DNA of 64,000 nt from Agarophyton chilense (Eukaryota; Rhodophyta; Florideophyceae; Gracilariales; Gracilariaceae). The number at the start of each line of letters is the position of its first letter. The first letter of the stretch is position 1. The notes under the pieces are model-generated. The model saw only the letters and a list, made by a program, of their open reading frames with translations. It ran no database searches and had not been told where the DNA came from. The DNA is taken from positions 1,612,001 through 1,676,000 of the forward strand of contig JARGXX010000092.1 of the NCBI GenBank assembly GCA_030374765.1, given 5' to 3'. Position numbers and translations under genes: made by a program. Below, piece after piece: positions 54,261-64,000 of this stretch.

Positions 54261-54907
54261 TTATTGGCGCTGCTCCAGGGCAAGCATATCATACTCTTTA
54301 AGGGATTTAGTAGACGGCAAATCCGTAATAGATGCCGAACCTCCAGGGTCGCCCAGATATTAAAGTGCGTCCTCCATGGTCTGGCTTGACTGAAGTGGCG
54401 TATGAGTCGAAACGCGCAAGTCTTCTGGTGATTCCAGATACAATAAATTGCTTCGATTTAAAGCGTGCTTGGGATCTCACTTTTTGAGGGGGTATGAACC
54501 TGAATGACGTGTTCCGCCGCGACGAGTGCGAACGGCTTCACCTTCATCCAGTGCTTACTGCTCTAATTTTAAAAAGCTATCTCGAGCATGCTACTTGCTA
54601 TGAGGAGCTACTAATGACATGATGGTCGGGTCCAAGCCACTGACGAATAGTGTCATCTTATCATCGATAGAATGAAAATTTCCACAACAGATAGCTCCGT
54701 TGTTCATTCAGTCTTTAACTGTACCCAACTTCTTTCTCACCAGACTTCTGGACAGACTATTTGAGACTCAGGATAAATTCTCGAATTGAGTTCGAAGTGG
54801 CATAACTACGCAGGAGTTATCGCACAGCTTCTGCTTATTTGGTGATTCAACTTTCATTAACCGTAAGTGATCCACTTACAGCCCGATATTGCTTAAAGCG
54901 TATCCAG

Positions 54908-55990
54908 TTAGAAAATGTAAAGAGCCACGACTTCTTGAGCTTCACTCAATCCTGAAGTGCCGGCTTCGGAAACAAATCGACTCAACAACTCGAACACGAG
55001 TATGGGACCCCTGCCAGGAAACGTAGAACCATTGATTAGAAGCTTTAAAAGCTTGATGTGATCCCTCACTTTCGCCGTTTTGCGATCAGATCGCTCGCAC
55101 TTCCAAACTTTCAACCGATACATGCGGTAATTCATTATTCCCGAAAAAGCGGATTAGTGCATGAAATGGGCTCCAGGCCTTTGTAAGCCGGGCCTTTCTT
55201 GCGACACGAAAGTGTTTGACCACTCTTATTTCTTCTGGATCTACTAGTGTCATCTTCGATTGAACTATCATCCTTTGGTTAGCTTTCGTCTTCGGAGTCG
55301 TCCGACTTACGATAACGCTCCTCCAAAATATCTCATTCCCCTTCACTGTAGCTGTTCCTTGTCAACTTTTTTGATTCCGAAGGTTTCGAAGATCGCATTT
55401 GCCCTTTTGGCTTAAGCTTGCACGTCTGCGCTTCGGAAATCATCAATTGAGCCTCCTAAAATTTCGGGTGCGGAATTGAAAAAGGTGCGTTCAACACAAT
55501 TTTCTAATCGCTCCGAGCGATGGTTGACACGTGACAGGACCTCCTCAATAGCAACTGGTAATGCTGGTAAAGCCCCAGTAGCAGTTTCCTGCTCTTCCAG
55601 CAAAGGGATTGAGATACTCTCGGACTGTCCGAACTGTATCGGACATCTGTTCTGTATCAACTTTTCTATTCTTAAAAGCAAGAAGCTCCTTTTTTATCGT
55701 TTCGAAAGACATTATTAAGAAGTTAACTTGAATTTCCATTGGCTCCAGACGGAACTTTTGCATCACAGATTCCGCCCGGAGTTGCGGCAATGCAGCTCGC
55801 AAGGCTGTGTATCTCATTAAATTACGTATAGATGAAGTAGCATCCTCTTGAACAACCGTCTTCGGTACCTCCGAAGGTTCCCCAGCGCCTCCTTTCGGTC
55901 TCTACTTGCTTCTCAACTGACGATATGGGAGATTTACAGCTTCTGTGAAACTGGCTAAGTGAGGTGCCGCTGACTCGGGCTTATCCTTAC
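54908..55990 (-). other. Gag-like part of element 1
   Basis: The stretch with KVRDHIKLLKLL, GPILVFELLSRFVSEAGT and GLSEAQEVVALYIF matches the gag opening of element 2 (63,679-63,984: KVKDCIKRMQLSL, DPILVLDFLHHFVAEADI, GMNEGQAYLALPYF). This shows the two elements are related. Decayed. Confidence 0.65.
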
Positions 55991-56369
55991 TCGAGCGGCT
56001 TCTCGTTGGCATCGTATTCCAATATCAACTGGTCTTTCAGACTACAAAATGCGAACACAGAAGAAAATTTCAAAGCATGAAAACAATAGATATCGCAATC
56101 GATACAACCAAAATCAAAGACGATAACAAATGAAAATCCAGAAATCTTGAGGAATAAACTTCAGGTTGACCGATGACCTCAGCAAACGGTTAGATCCGGT
56201 TCTCAATGTCTTTCGACAAAATAGATTTAGGGATAACGGTTCAAGCTTCTGCTCACCGATCGGGGTATCTCGTAAATAAATCCAACGAGGATCCAGTGAT
56301 GTGCGCGACACGAAATTTCCTGTCCAGTTAACCAATTCTTACACACCAGTGTACTTCTTTCAAACACGG

Positions 56370-56790
56370 GAGACCAGTTCATATGGTGTTCCACTAGAGA
56401 CTGTAGCTTACTTGATAGTAGGTGGATGTCCACAGAAAACATCGCTGGAAGCGGGCGTTGCCTTGCGAGCGACCGTTCTTAAAAAAAAGTGTGTGAAAGA
56501 GAGGGAGGTCAGGGAAGACTGAGGAAAAAATGATTCGTGTAGACAAGAGAGAAGATTCCACTTACGGCGGTGCGTAAGGTAATCGAAATCGGCTCGCAAC
56601 CCTTGTGCACTCACCTAAGAAAAAAAAGAAAACACACAAAACAAACAATAAAGAAGCGGTAAACAGCGGAAAAGGGATGATATGCTCAGAACAAGAGCTA
56701 TAGCTAAAATGAGTTTAGCACAGACGCTACAGATGCTTCTTTGTCGATAGAGACTTTAGAAATTCCAGCGAACACCAAGATGGCGGTAAG
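56370..56790 (-). repeat. Flanking repeat A (right), candidate 5' LTR of element 1
   Basis: Counterpart of 47,215-47,680, in the same orientation. It ends about 130 bp before the LTR of element 2. Confidence 0.55.
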
Positions 56791-56923
56791 TATACTCCAT
56801 CTTATCCCTTATCTTTCTGTTTCTCTCCGATATAGATAGAGCATTTAGTTTATATGTAATGACCCAAACAGTCAGAACTTTAGTAAACTTTTTTCATAAC
56901 ATTATGGCCAGTAATGTCAAGAG

Positions 56924-57784
56924 TGTAGGGCAATGCCCCCAAGGGGGAAAACCTACGAAGACGTCCGGATCTTCCTCTCACGAGGTAACCGGTGCGGTAG
57001 AGCTCTCCCAGGGATCGGCGCGCAATGCCGGGTGTAAGCCGGAGCCGAACCGTCGACACGGGGAAGGGAGGCTGAAAGAAGCCGAGAATATCCGCAGAAG
57101 CGGTACTTGCGTATCCTCTGAGGAGGCAAAACCCACGAGAGTGGCGAGCACGACAGGTGCCAGTGCGAGCCGCAAGAGCGGGAATTGCCCAATGAAGGGG
57201 AGGAAAAGGGAAGGAAAATGGGAACGGAGGCAAGAGGGCGAGGTTGACCACGGGTCGCAAGAGGGGACTCGGTAATAGCCGGCACTGCCGGGTGTAGCAA
57301 ACCGTATACACGGGCGGAACCACGAAAGCGGGAATAGATACCCAACACACGAAGGCTGCTTGAACGTCCAAGGGGGTTGGGAAGCCGTGCACCACGGGAA
57401 ATCCCTCCGTATGGAGTTGTATATCCGCTCAGGCGGTTCGACCCAGAGCCAAGATCTGGAAGACCAAGATCACCCTTCTTGGGGAGACTTTACTGGACCG
57501 GCGGCCGCGAGGCCGGCGGCCTAAGTACTGTAGTCACCGTAGAATAGAATAAATAAAGTCTATCCTAAATAGCTAAATGTCCGTCTACAAAGGGGCCAAT
57601 CTGGTGGCCACGTGTCGCGCGGGCGCTGCGGCCACGTGTATGGCACCCGGTCCGGCCGGTGCATCACCGGCGTTCCGGCAACGCCGTGAAAACGGATTAC
57701 TCCTACTCATAACGAGGTTGCACGCCGGAGGCTCCGGAAAAAACTCAAGTCCCCAAAAACCTTCCTGGAGGACGTTGCTCTTCA
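56924..57784 (-). repeat. 3' LTR of element 2
   Basis: 861 bp with TG...CA ends, about 95 percent identical by eye to the solo LTR at 48,005-48,868. It carries GAATAAATAAAG on the plus strand, which could act as a polyadenylation signal for antisense transcripts or as an A/T-box for sense ones. The left flank AAGAG should be repeated after the unseen 5' LTR. Confidence 0.88.
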
Positions 57785-57798
57785 TATCCCCCCCTTAA
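57785..57798 (-). other. Polypurine tract of element 2
   Basis: On the minus strand TTAAGGGGGGGATA directly precedes the TG of the LTR, as expected for the primer of plus-strand DNA synthesis. It confirms the minus-strand orientation of the element. Confidence 0.7.
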
Positions 57799-57830
57799 GA
57801 CAGGGTGAACACCTCGAAGAGGAAGTTGGC

Positions 57831-59624
57831 ATGGCAGCTCGTCATGATAAGAGCGCGTCCGACAACGGGTCTCCGGAAACCAACACACCTTCACCAAGGA
57901 TCCCACGCACGCCCTCCGCCTCCGATTCCCACCACAGCACACCAACGCGCACCATGTCCAATCCCGACCGTCATAACACATCCGCGACTCCCGCCCTTGG
58001 CGGTTCCACCGGCTTCCGGACCGCGCCTCACCCTGGGGATGTTACCAACCGAACTCCGGCCGTCAACCTCGCGTACGAAGACCGCCGTATTGGCGCCCGC
58101 TTTCGCGGACAGGCGGACCCACCGCAGTGGCCGACCTACGACGCCCTTGTCGGTGCAAATCCGAGAACTCGGCATGGCTCCGCGATGTTGCTGTATGCGC
58201 CTTGGTTTCACCCATCGGCTGTCCGCGACGAGGATTTGATCCAGTCCTTTACCGATAATTCGGAGATGCTCCCGGGCGACCTGCCCGGCGTGGTGACCAT
58301 GTCCTTGGATTGGCGTAATCGTATCGCCATACCGGTACACCACATACTCCACCAACGCGGTGAATCCTCTGCGGAGGCTCAGGCCGCGCTCGTGCGGATC
58401 GCTTATCTCAGGCACCATCGGGCGCCTTTCGAGTTCCCGATACCGCCAGAGGTCGAATTCGACGTCCACCTTTACCGCACTCGCGGGGAAATGTCGTACT
58501 GTGACCGTCTAAACGGATTGGAAACCCTCGCTTGGAGGGGCACACCGATCGCTCGGCAAGAAGCCCTTTGCTGGGCACGACCGATTCTTCGGGCAGAGTT
58601 CCGCTACCAACCGCGGCAGTCGCGCTCGAACTTCCTTCAGAACTTCATCCGCGATGAGCGGCGTTGGCGGGCTCGGACCGGGTATTTCGTACCGTACCAG
58701 AACACGGAGATTGAGCGCATCGCGCCTGCTAACCGACGTGGTAGGTACGTCAGTCTCCCGGACTGGTGGTCCTCCTTGGAGGCGTGCTGGGGTTGCTTCA
58801 TTGAGCTGCCCCCAGTCTTCACCTATGTAGGGTCGTCGTTCTTGAACGATCCCCAGTCGGGGTGGTGGTCCGTCGTGGTAAGCGAATGGGCCGTCCGCAC
58901 TGCGGCTTTTATCCTCGCTGAGGCGTACGACCAATACCGATTGTGGTACGTGCCACCGCGTGTGCGTGCTGCGATCCGCCGTTTGGACATGCGCATCCCC
59001 CTCGGGGGCGAGGCGAACGAAGAAGAGATGCTGGGCCTCCTCGACTTTGTGGAGGGGGTCCAGTGGGATGAGGTCCCGCTGGAGAACTCCCGACGCATTC
59101 AACCGCGTCGCGGGTCTGGCCCCGGATTCGGGAGGAATACCGCGCTTGCGGGGGATTTCATCTACTTCGACCCCTGGGAGTACCACGAGATCAGCCGCGA
59201 GGAAGCGGAAGCCAACCGGCATGCGCCGCGTGAAGTCCCGGCCGACCACACGCGAGGGTATGTCGACTCGAGCGACTATTGCCGCGACTATGCGGATGGT
59301 GACCCGATGGTCGACAACGAACCGGAGGATCCGGGTTACGCTCCGATGGAGGATGACAAGTCCGGCGAGGCCGGTGAGGAGTCCGTTGAATACGGTGGTG
59401 CGGCTCAATCCGGGGCTGCTGATGCCGTGCGGACGGATTCCTATCCGACTTCATCGGTGGCGGGCCCACCTGCAACTGCCGCTGGCGCGGAGCGGGGCGA
59501 GGTCATCGCGCGCTTCCTTCGGATGGTGGAGCTTCGCCCTTGCGAGATCTCGGGTGATGTGGCCGCCATGCGGGATGCCTTAGTCAACCGCCTGGGCGGG
59601 GGTCCACCTCGTGCGGAGGAATGA
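57831..59624 (+). CDS. Antisense accessory frame of element 2, function unknown
   Basis: 597 codons on the plus strand, opposite to gag-pol, starting 46 bp inside the 3' LTR boundary and filling the space between LTR and pol. Not recognised as any known family. Residues 1-90 are Ser/Thr/Pro-rich and disordered. About 95-430 is a globular, Trp-rich region (APWFHPSAVRDEDLI, DWRNRIAIPVHHILHQRG, LPDWWSSLEACWGCFIELPP, GWWSVVVSEWAVRTAAFILA). The C-terminal 150 residues are acidic and disordered. There is no Cys/His cluster, membrane segment or obvious catalytic motif. Third codon positions are GC-rich, like the rest of the element and unlike host genes nearby. The frame looks whole. A decayed relative lies at the same place in element 1. 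A role in gene silencing control, movement or host interaction is open. Confidence 0.75.
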   Translation: MAARHDKSASDNGSPETNTPSPRIPRTPSASDSHHSTPTRTMSNPDRHNTSATPALGGSTGFRTAPHPGDVTNRTPAVNLAYEDRRIGARFRGQADPPQWPTYDALVGANPRTRHGSAMLLYAPWFHPSAVRDEDLIQSFTDNSEMLPGDLPGVVTMSLDWRNRIAIPVHHILHQRGESSAEAQAALVRIAYLRHHRAPFEFPIPPEVEFDVHLYRTRGEMSYCDRLNGLETLAWRGTPIARQEALCWARPILRAEFRYQPRQSRSNFLQNFIRDERRWRARTGYFVPYQNTEIERIAPANRRGRYVSLPDWWSSLEACWGCFIELPPVFTYVGSSFLNDPQSGWWSVVVSEWAVRTAAFILAEAYDQYRLWYVPPRVRAAIRRLDMRIPLGGEANEEEMLGLLDFVEGVQWDEVPLENSRRIQPRRGSGPGFGRNTALAGDFIYFDPWEYHEISREEAEANRHAPREVPADHTRGYVDSSDYCRDYADGDPMVDNEPEDPGYAPMEDDKSGEAGEESVEYGGAAQSGAADAVRTDSYPTSSVAGPPATAAGAERGEVIARFLRMVELRPCEISGDVAAMRDALVNRLGGGPPRAEE

Positions 59625-59955
59625 CCGGAGCTTCCGGTAGAATGTAGGGCGGCGCCACTAGGGCGCCCTTGCCAGTAGTGAGAAATAAAAGAAGAGGTCG
59701 CCTTTTCGACGCTTTTTCCCAAGTCCACTTCTTTCTTTCCGGGGTACCGGCCTTCAACCGGGGTTCCGGCGTTGCAGGGAACCAGCCTAGCTGGGAGTTC
59801 CGTGTTTAACGGTGGTCGCTTCGCGCGCGGACCAGGTAACTGGCACGACCACCAACGAGGTTGGGATAGCGTGAGCGGTTGCTTCCTTCCCCGCGTTGGG
59901 GCATGGACGGAGATGGCGCGTGGCGCCATCAGCCATTCCATTCCGTGTTCACGGT

Positions 59956-62178
59956 TTATCCCTCTTGGGCGTTTACCAGCGTGCCTGGGAGTGCGGTCCC
60001 CGCAAGGCTGTGGTATCGCATTACCGCAGAGCGCGGGAGGTGCTCGATGGGCTCCGGGGTGTCCCACTCCAGCCCGTATCCGTACCAGCGGGTCCGGTAC
60101 TGGAGCACCCCGTGCCCATCGTAGCTATGTCCGACGATTCGGTCGAGGACGTACTCCTGCACGTAAACTTGCCGGCCTTGCCGGGTGGTGGTGACCCGAG
60201 CCTCAGCGCCGCGTGTTGATGGGCTCGTTGTCGCCTGTTCCGGGTCACCCGGTTTGTCATTCCGCTCTGCGGTTGTTGCCGGGTTGCCGGGGCTGCCGTA
60301 CCGCTTCGGGGAAGGTACCGGCGTGGCCGGGTTGTGTTTCCGCTGGGCGGTAGGGGCTTCCCTGAAGTCCGCTCTTACCGCGAGTTGGCGGGGGTCCTTC
60401 CGTCTTGGTGCCGGTTCGCGGGAGGCCTCCGCTTGATTTGCGGCATGCGGCATTCCCATTGATGGGCAGTTTCCGCTGTGCGGTGCGCCGTGGGCGGTGA
60501 GTGGTTCACCGTCCCGGCGATCCGCCTCCGCGAGGTGGCTGTCAGCCAATGACCGGGATGCCGGGTGCCCATTGGTCCGATCTCCCGCCCGGGTCACGTG
60601 ACCTTGAGGATGGGTGGTCGGGCCGTCGCGGACGGTTGGCTCCGATTGTTCGGCAAGGGAGGCGGTTTTCGACTTGTCGTTGCGCCCCTTTTGCCCCATG
60701 GGGTTCGTACCGTTCTCAACGGAGTGGCTCGCTAGACCTGCTTGCGCAGCGCCCGCCGGGGTACCGGTATCGACCGAAACGCTCGGTATGTAACCGCGAA
60801 TGTGCGGGGAGCCCTCAGTTGCTTCCACGCGATGCGGAGCGTCCGTAGGGTCTCGCTTCCCGGCTTCGGGTCTTCGAGCGCCTTGGTCCCCCTTTCGGGG
60901 TTGCGTGGAGGTCGGGTTGACCGCCGCGTCCCGCGGGAGCGGATTGGCGTCCGGCGACGGTGCCGGTTGCCTGCTCGGGGGCCTTGCCCGGGGTGTCCGG
61001 TTAGACTTCCGTTGCGACGGCGATGCTTCCGCGATTGAGCGGGTCCCCTCCCCCTCCTTAGACGGAGCGACATAGAGAGCAGTAGAAGCGCCCAACTGGC
61101 GGGGATAGACACCGCGCAGTGGCGTGAGAGAAGAAAGGCCATCCAGGCCAGCGTCCGATTGAATCGGTATATCAGAGAGTCCCACGGGTGGGTTGTAGAG
61201 CGAGAATCGCTTATTGGCGGGCAAGGCAACCATCTGCATGGGATAGATTAGCCCTACCGTAGAAACGGGAACTTCCGCAATATGCGAGGGATTCTGAGAA
61301 CCATTCTCATTGCAAGGGGCTGAAGCATCCAGAGTTCTGTTAAATGGCCCTCCTCTGCGCCTTGGGCGTATGCAGGCCATCGAACGCTGAACAGCGGAAG
61401 GCATTACTGAAAGCCACGAGTTCCAGCAACTCTCATGATCCGAACCATTCGGTAGCCCATCCAGCAATGGCTGGGCTTTGAAATTCACCAACTCAGGTGG
61501 TATCTTTCCGACGTCAGTCGTGCAGAACCGACGGTAGTCGATGACAACAATCCAAGAACCATTGGATAACTTAACCAGTACTGCTGGTGGCGACACACAC
61601 GGCAGTGTGGATAAGTTCAGCGTAGACTGGGGACCTCCGACGAGATTATCTCCCTCCTCAGAGTGACCCATTCCGGTTGAACCGGTACGATCCCCTTGAA
61701 GGGTAAAGATAGACATGGGGTGAGGAGCAACTCTTCCAATGACTTGGTTCCTAACCAGATACTGGTGTTTCTCTCCAGAGTTGGACACACATACACAAAA
61801 CGATTTGTCCGGCTCAATGTGAACCATTCCATCCGCGAAAGCGAGTTGATGCCTGTTCGACAGTGATGGTATCGGTCGAACGATTCGAGTACCATGCTGA
61901 CGAGAACTGACACGCACCCAAGAGTGGGACTTTGGCGAAATGCAAATCGACTCGTCGACACGTAGCTTCGTAGAATCCCGGTTCGCCGGTGTGGGTTCCT
62001 GCGCAGCAGGTAGAGGAACGTGTTTACTCGATGCCCACTTCAGCGGTTGACGAACAATGGGGACGGTCGATCCGTCCTCAAGTTCCACCTGCTTAAGGCG
62101 TGGGCGGATGGCGTCGACAAACCTGTTCGCAGTAGTCACTTCCCAGTATGACAGGCGCGGCCAGCGAGCGGCACACAA
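59956..62178 (-). other. Pol-derived frame of element 2 with a C-terminal chromodomain
   Basis: The opening overlaps the protease frame. VLVKLSNGSWIVVIDYRRF corresponds to the first reverse-transcriptase block of Ty3/Gypsy pol. A long linker rich in Pro, Arg, Ser and Gly follows. Near the end (about 60,030-60,185) YVLDRIVGHSYDGHG with RWYGYGLEWDTPEPIEHL is a chromodomain. Fossil part; not a host gene. Confidence 0.75.
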
Positions 62179-62590
62179 TAAAAGTTAGTTTAACCACCAT
62201 CCGCCCTAGCCTGACGACTAGGTCGATCACACCAACCGTTTTCAACGGGTTGTTATTGGCGTCTGAGACGTCGGGTACCGTTTCAGAACGGATGAGTGAC
62301 CGCAATGGCGGGGGTAAAACCGATTCCACAATAAAGTTTGGCCCAGCACCTGTATCCAGGACAGTGAGATATCTCACCATAAACTGCGTATGCAGACCAA
62401 GGTCAGCGTAAACCTTGTAGTTACGCTTGGCCATTACCAAGGCCCTATCCGGGATCCGGTTATTTCTAATCCGTATCCACGGTCGACGCAAAACACCCAG
62501 GTGTTTAGAGTCCGCGTCTGCGGTGTCCTTCCTTGTCAGGATTTTCACCGGGGAGCGAGGCATCGGCGCCTCGGGCGTCGTCAGCCTCAA
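62093..62590 (-). other. Retropepsin-type protease frame of element 2
   Basis: LTVLDTGAGPNFI is the D-T/S-G-A active-site block of retroviral-type aspartic proteases, with a later VILGSDYCE block matching the I-L-G-x-D motif. Confidence 0.8.
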
Positions 62591-62649
62591 CTCTGAGGAC
62601 GCCTCTCCCGAAGGGGAGACTCCCTCTATTCTTTTCCCTGTACAGGGTC

Positions 62650-63984
62650 CTAGTCGGGCGAAGGCCCGACTTCCTCGGCAACGAGTGCATGATTCCGTTG
62701 CACGGTAGCTACCGCAGGAGCGGGTTGAGATCCACCAGCGTGGTTTGGCGCTGGTGCGGCGCGTGCCGGCTGAGCCAGTTTGTACCGAGAATTCGGAGTG
62801 TGAGCCAATGCGTTGGGGAAGTCCGTCTTCGCACGGAGATATGACGTGAGTGGCACGGAGCCCTTCTCCTGCGGGGAGAGGGCTTCGTAATTATCCACCA
62901 CTCGCGCCATATCGCGTAGCGATAAAAGGCATTGCGGGGAGGTGTGCCCGCGCTCGTAGCACAAGTGGCACACCAAGGTCACTCCCGCGTTTCGCGGTAC
63001 GGCATTCCGAGCATCGGTGTATCTTCCGGGTTCCCGGTTTCCAACCCATCCAGGGCGCTGACTTTGTGTCATTCTGTTCGAGTACGGCATATGAGGGGCC
63101 GGAGTGCGGCGGTCATTAAGATAAAAGACCTGCCCGTTCTCCGTGTCCCTTGCGGTTGAGTCAACCGAGCCATCCGTCGTAGACGGTAATTCAGTTGTCG
63201 GAATAGATAAACCATCGTGATGGATGACATTCATATTGTCATAACCCTGTTTGGGGATGCCATCCGTCGCAAATGACGGTGAAGAAGAGTCCGACTCAAG
63301 CAGCAATGATTTAGCGGCCTTCGACCGGGTTCCCGGATTGAGTGCACGTAGTGCATCTCCCTCTGTGCGGGCAAACTGTACTAGTTCAAGGTAGTTCACC
63401 TTCGGCTCTTGTTCCCTGTAACGGGCGACAACAGTCTTGATGGCTGGATCCAAGCCATCAATGAACATCGTACAGCGTTCCCCAGCAGGGTATACATTAC
63501 CACAACGGTGGAAAGCCTTATTCAGGCGTACCGAGTAATCTGTCTCGAGCTCGCCGGAGCGTTGTCGAGTGTCTCGCAAAGCCAGTATCGCCGCTTGTAT
63601 CGCGGAGTCGGTTGCGTAGGAACGCAGGAGGTACTGCACGGCCTCGGGCCAGCAGGTCACACCTCCTTCGGAGGCTCGCTACGAGCCCCGAACCGACAAA
63701 TACTGATCTTCAGCGACACCCCGTAGAAAGTAGGGTAGCGCCAAGTAGGCTTGTCCTTCGTTCATTCCGAGTATATCGGCTTCCGCTACAAAGTGGTGTA
63801 GGAAATCCAAGACCAGAATTGGATCATCCCCAGTATACGACTGGTTACGAAGTGAAAGCTGCATCCGCTTGATGCAGTCTTTCACTTTACCCGTGTCACG
63901 CGGTGTCCGACCTAAAGAGGAATCGTCTAGCCGGTAATACCAGTAGGACAGGAGTGTCCTGTACAGAGGGTTGGTGGGCTTCAA
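62650..63984 (-). other. Gag region of element 2
   Basis: Two neighbouring minus-strand frames. The first has DPILVLDFLHHFVAEADI. The second has RQRSGELETDYSVRLNKAF, a zinc knuckle CHLCYERGHTSPQC (C-x2-C-x4-H-x4-C), and a Pro/Ala-rich end. This layout is that of a Ty3/Gypsy gag. It continues towards the 5' end outside the window. Fossil part. Confidence 0.8.
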
Positions 63985-64000
63985 GGGTTTGAGGCCCGGA

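Larger units (their letters stand above)
47215..56790 (-). mobile_element. Old, broken Ty3/Gypsy chromovirus (element 1)
   Basis: Parts recognised on the minus strand, from right to left: flanking repeat (about 56,370-56,790), gag-like region (about 54,908-55,990), reverse transcriptase (about 52,900-53,810), RNase H (52,298-52,891), integrase (51,145-51,820), chromodomain (about 49,829-49,985), an antisense frame remnant (49,122-49,448) and the other flanking repeat (47,215-47,680). The order gag-RT-RNase H-integrase-chromodomain defines a chromovirus. The coding parts are much decayed, with many breaks, so it is a fossil. The flanking repeats look well under 90 percent identical by eye, which suggests a considerable age. 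A solo LTR of another family and another LTR-like piece lie inside it. Confidence 0.8.
56924..64000 (-). mobile_element. Ty3/Gypsy chromovirus with an antisense frame (element 2), continuing past the right edge
   Basis: On the minus strand, from right to left: gag (62,650-63,984), protease (62,093-62,590), start of reverse transcriptase and a long Pro/charged linker ending in a chromodomain (59,956-62,178), then an antisense frame, a polypurine tract and the 3' LTR (56,924-57,784). RNase H and integrase core blocks are not recognised. The 5' LTR would be beyond the window. Several long frames remain open, so it is much younger than element 1. It nevertheless looks broken and could move only with help from a relative. 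It sits beside the right flanking repeat of element 1. Confidence 0.85.

Noticed and set aside
56924-59624. Element 2 as a plus-strand element with the 597-codon frame as its gag
   Set aside because: Gag, protease, RT start and chromodomain follow one another on the minus strand, and the polypurine tract beside the LTR fits only that direction.
1-64000. CRISPR arrays, operons, riboswitches, rRNA genes
   Set aside because: None seen; gene structure is eukaryotic with spliceosomal introns and individually spaced genes.

Overview
This window looks like nuclear DNA of an intron-poor, photosynthetic eukaryote. It has eukaryotic core genes (RNA polymerase II RPB2, DNA topoisomerase II, eIF5A, a BAF60 subunit, NUP43, FAN1) with few, short GT-AG introns. 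It also has a thylakoid-lumen-type FKBP with a bipartite plastid/Tat leader, an apparently plastid-targeted adenylate kinase and a bifunctional shikimate-pathway enzyme. Short gene-dense stretches next to thick LTR-retroelement territory fit a red alga best, perhaps a florideophyte such as Chondrus. That placement is inference; no single marker in the window proves it.

Region 1 (1-44.1 kb) is a compact gene island of about 20 genes on both strands, many in divergent or convergent pairs. In order: bifunctional DHQ dehydratase/shikimate dehydrogenase (cut by the left edge), a TMCO4/DUF726 hydrolase, a GT61-like glycosyltransferase, an RRM protein, NUP43, a YEATS protein (GAS41/YAF9 type), N-carbamoylputrescine amidase with an unusual Cys-rich tail, RPB2, BAF60, a one-ring Clp-like AAA+ protein, a START-like protein, a coiled-coil protein, mitochondrial ribosomal protein mS33, a small probably mitochondrial protein, eIF5A, topoisomerase II, FAN1, adenylate kinase fused to DUF3054, a second GT61-like paralogue, and the lumenal FKBP. 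Five introns were placed by eye; four of them lie near the 5' end of the coding sequence.

Region 2 (44.1-47.2 kb) is a gene-free border. It holds a cluster of CACGTG sites and a 9-bp minisatellite beside the FKBP start, then about 1 kb of AT-rich DNA, then GC-rich LTR-like debris.

Region 3 (47.2-64 kb) is retroelement ground. An old, broken Ty3/Gypsy chromovirus lies on the minus strand (about 47.2-56.8 kb). A solo LTR (48,005-48,868) with a perfect 5-bp target-site duplication sits inside it. A second, younger chromovirus of the same broad lineage begins at 56,924, also on the minus strand, and runs off the right edge; the solo LTR belongs to its family. Its standout feature is a long open frame (57,831-59,624) on the opposite strand to gag-pol, between pol and the 3' LTR. 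A decayed relative of this antisense frame sits in the same place in the older element (49,122-49,448). An antisense accessory gene therefore seems to be an inherited part of this lineage, and it is the most promising candidate for an undescribed system here.
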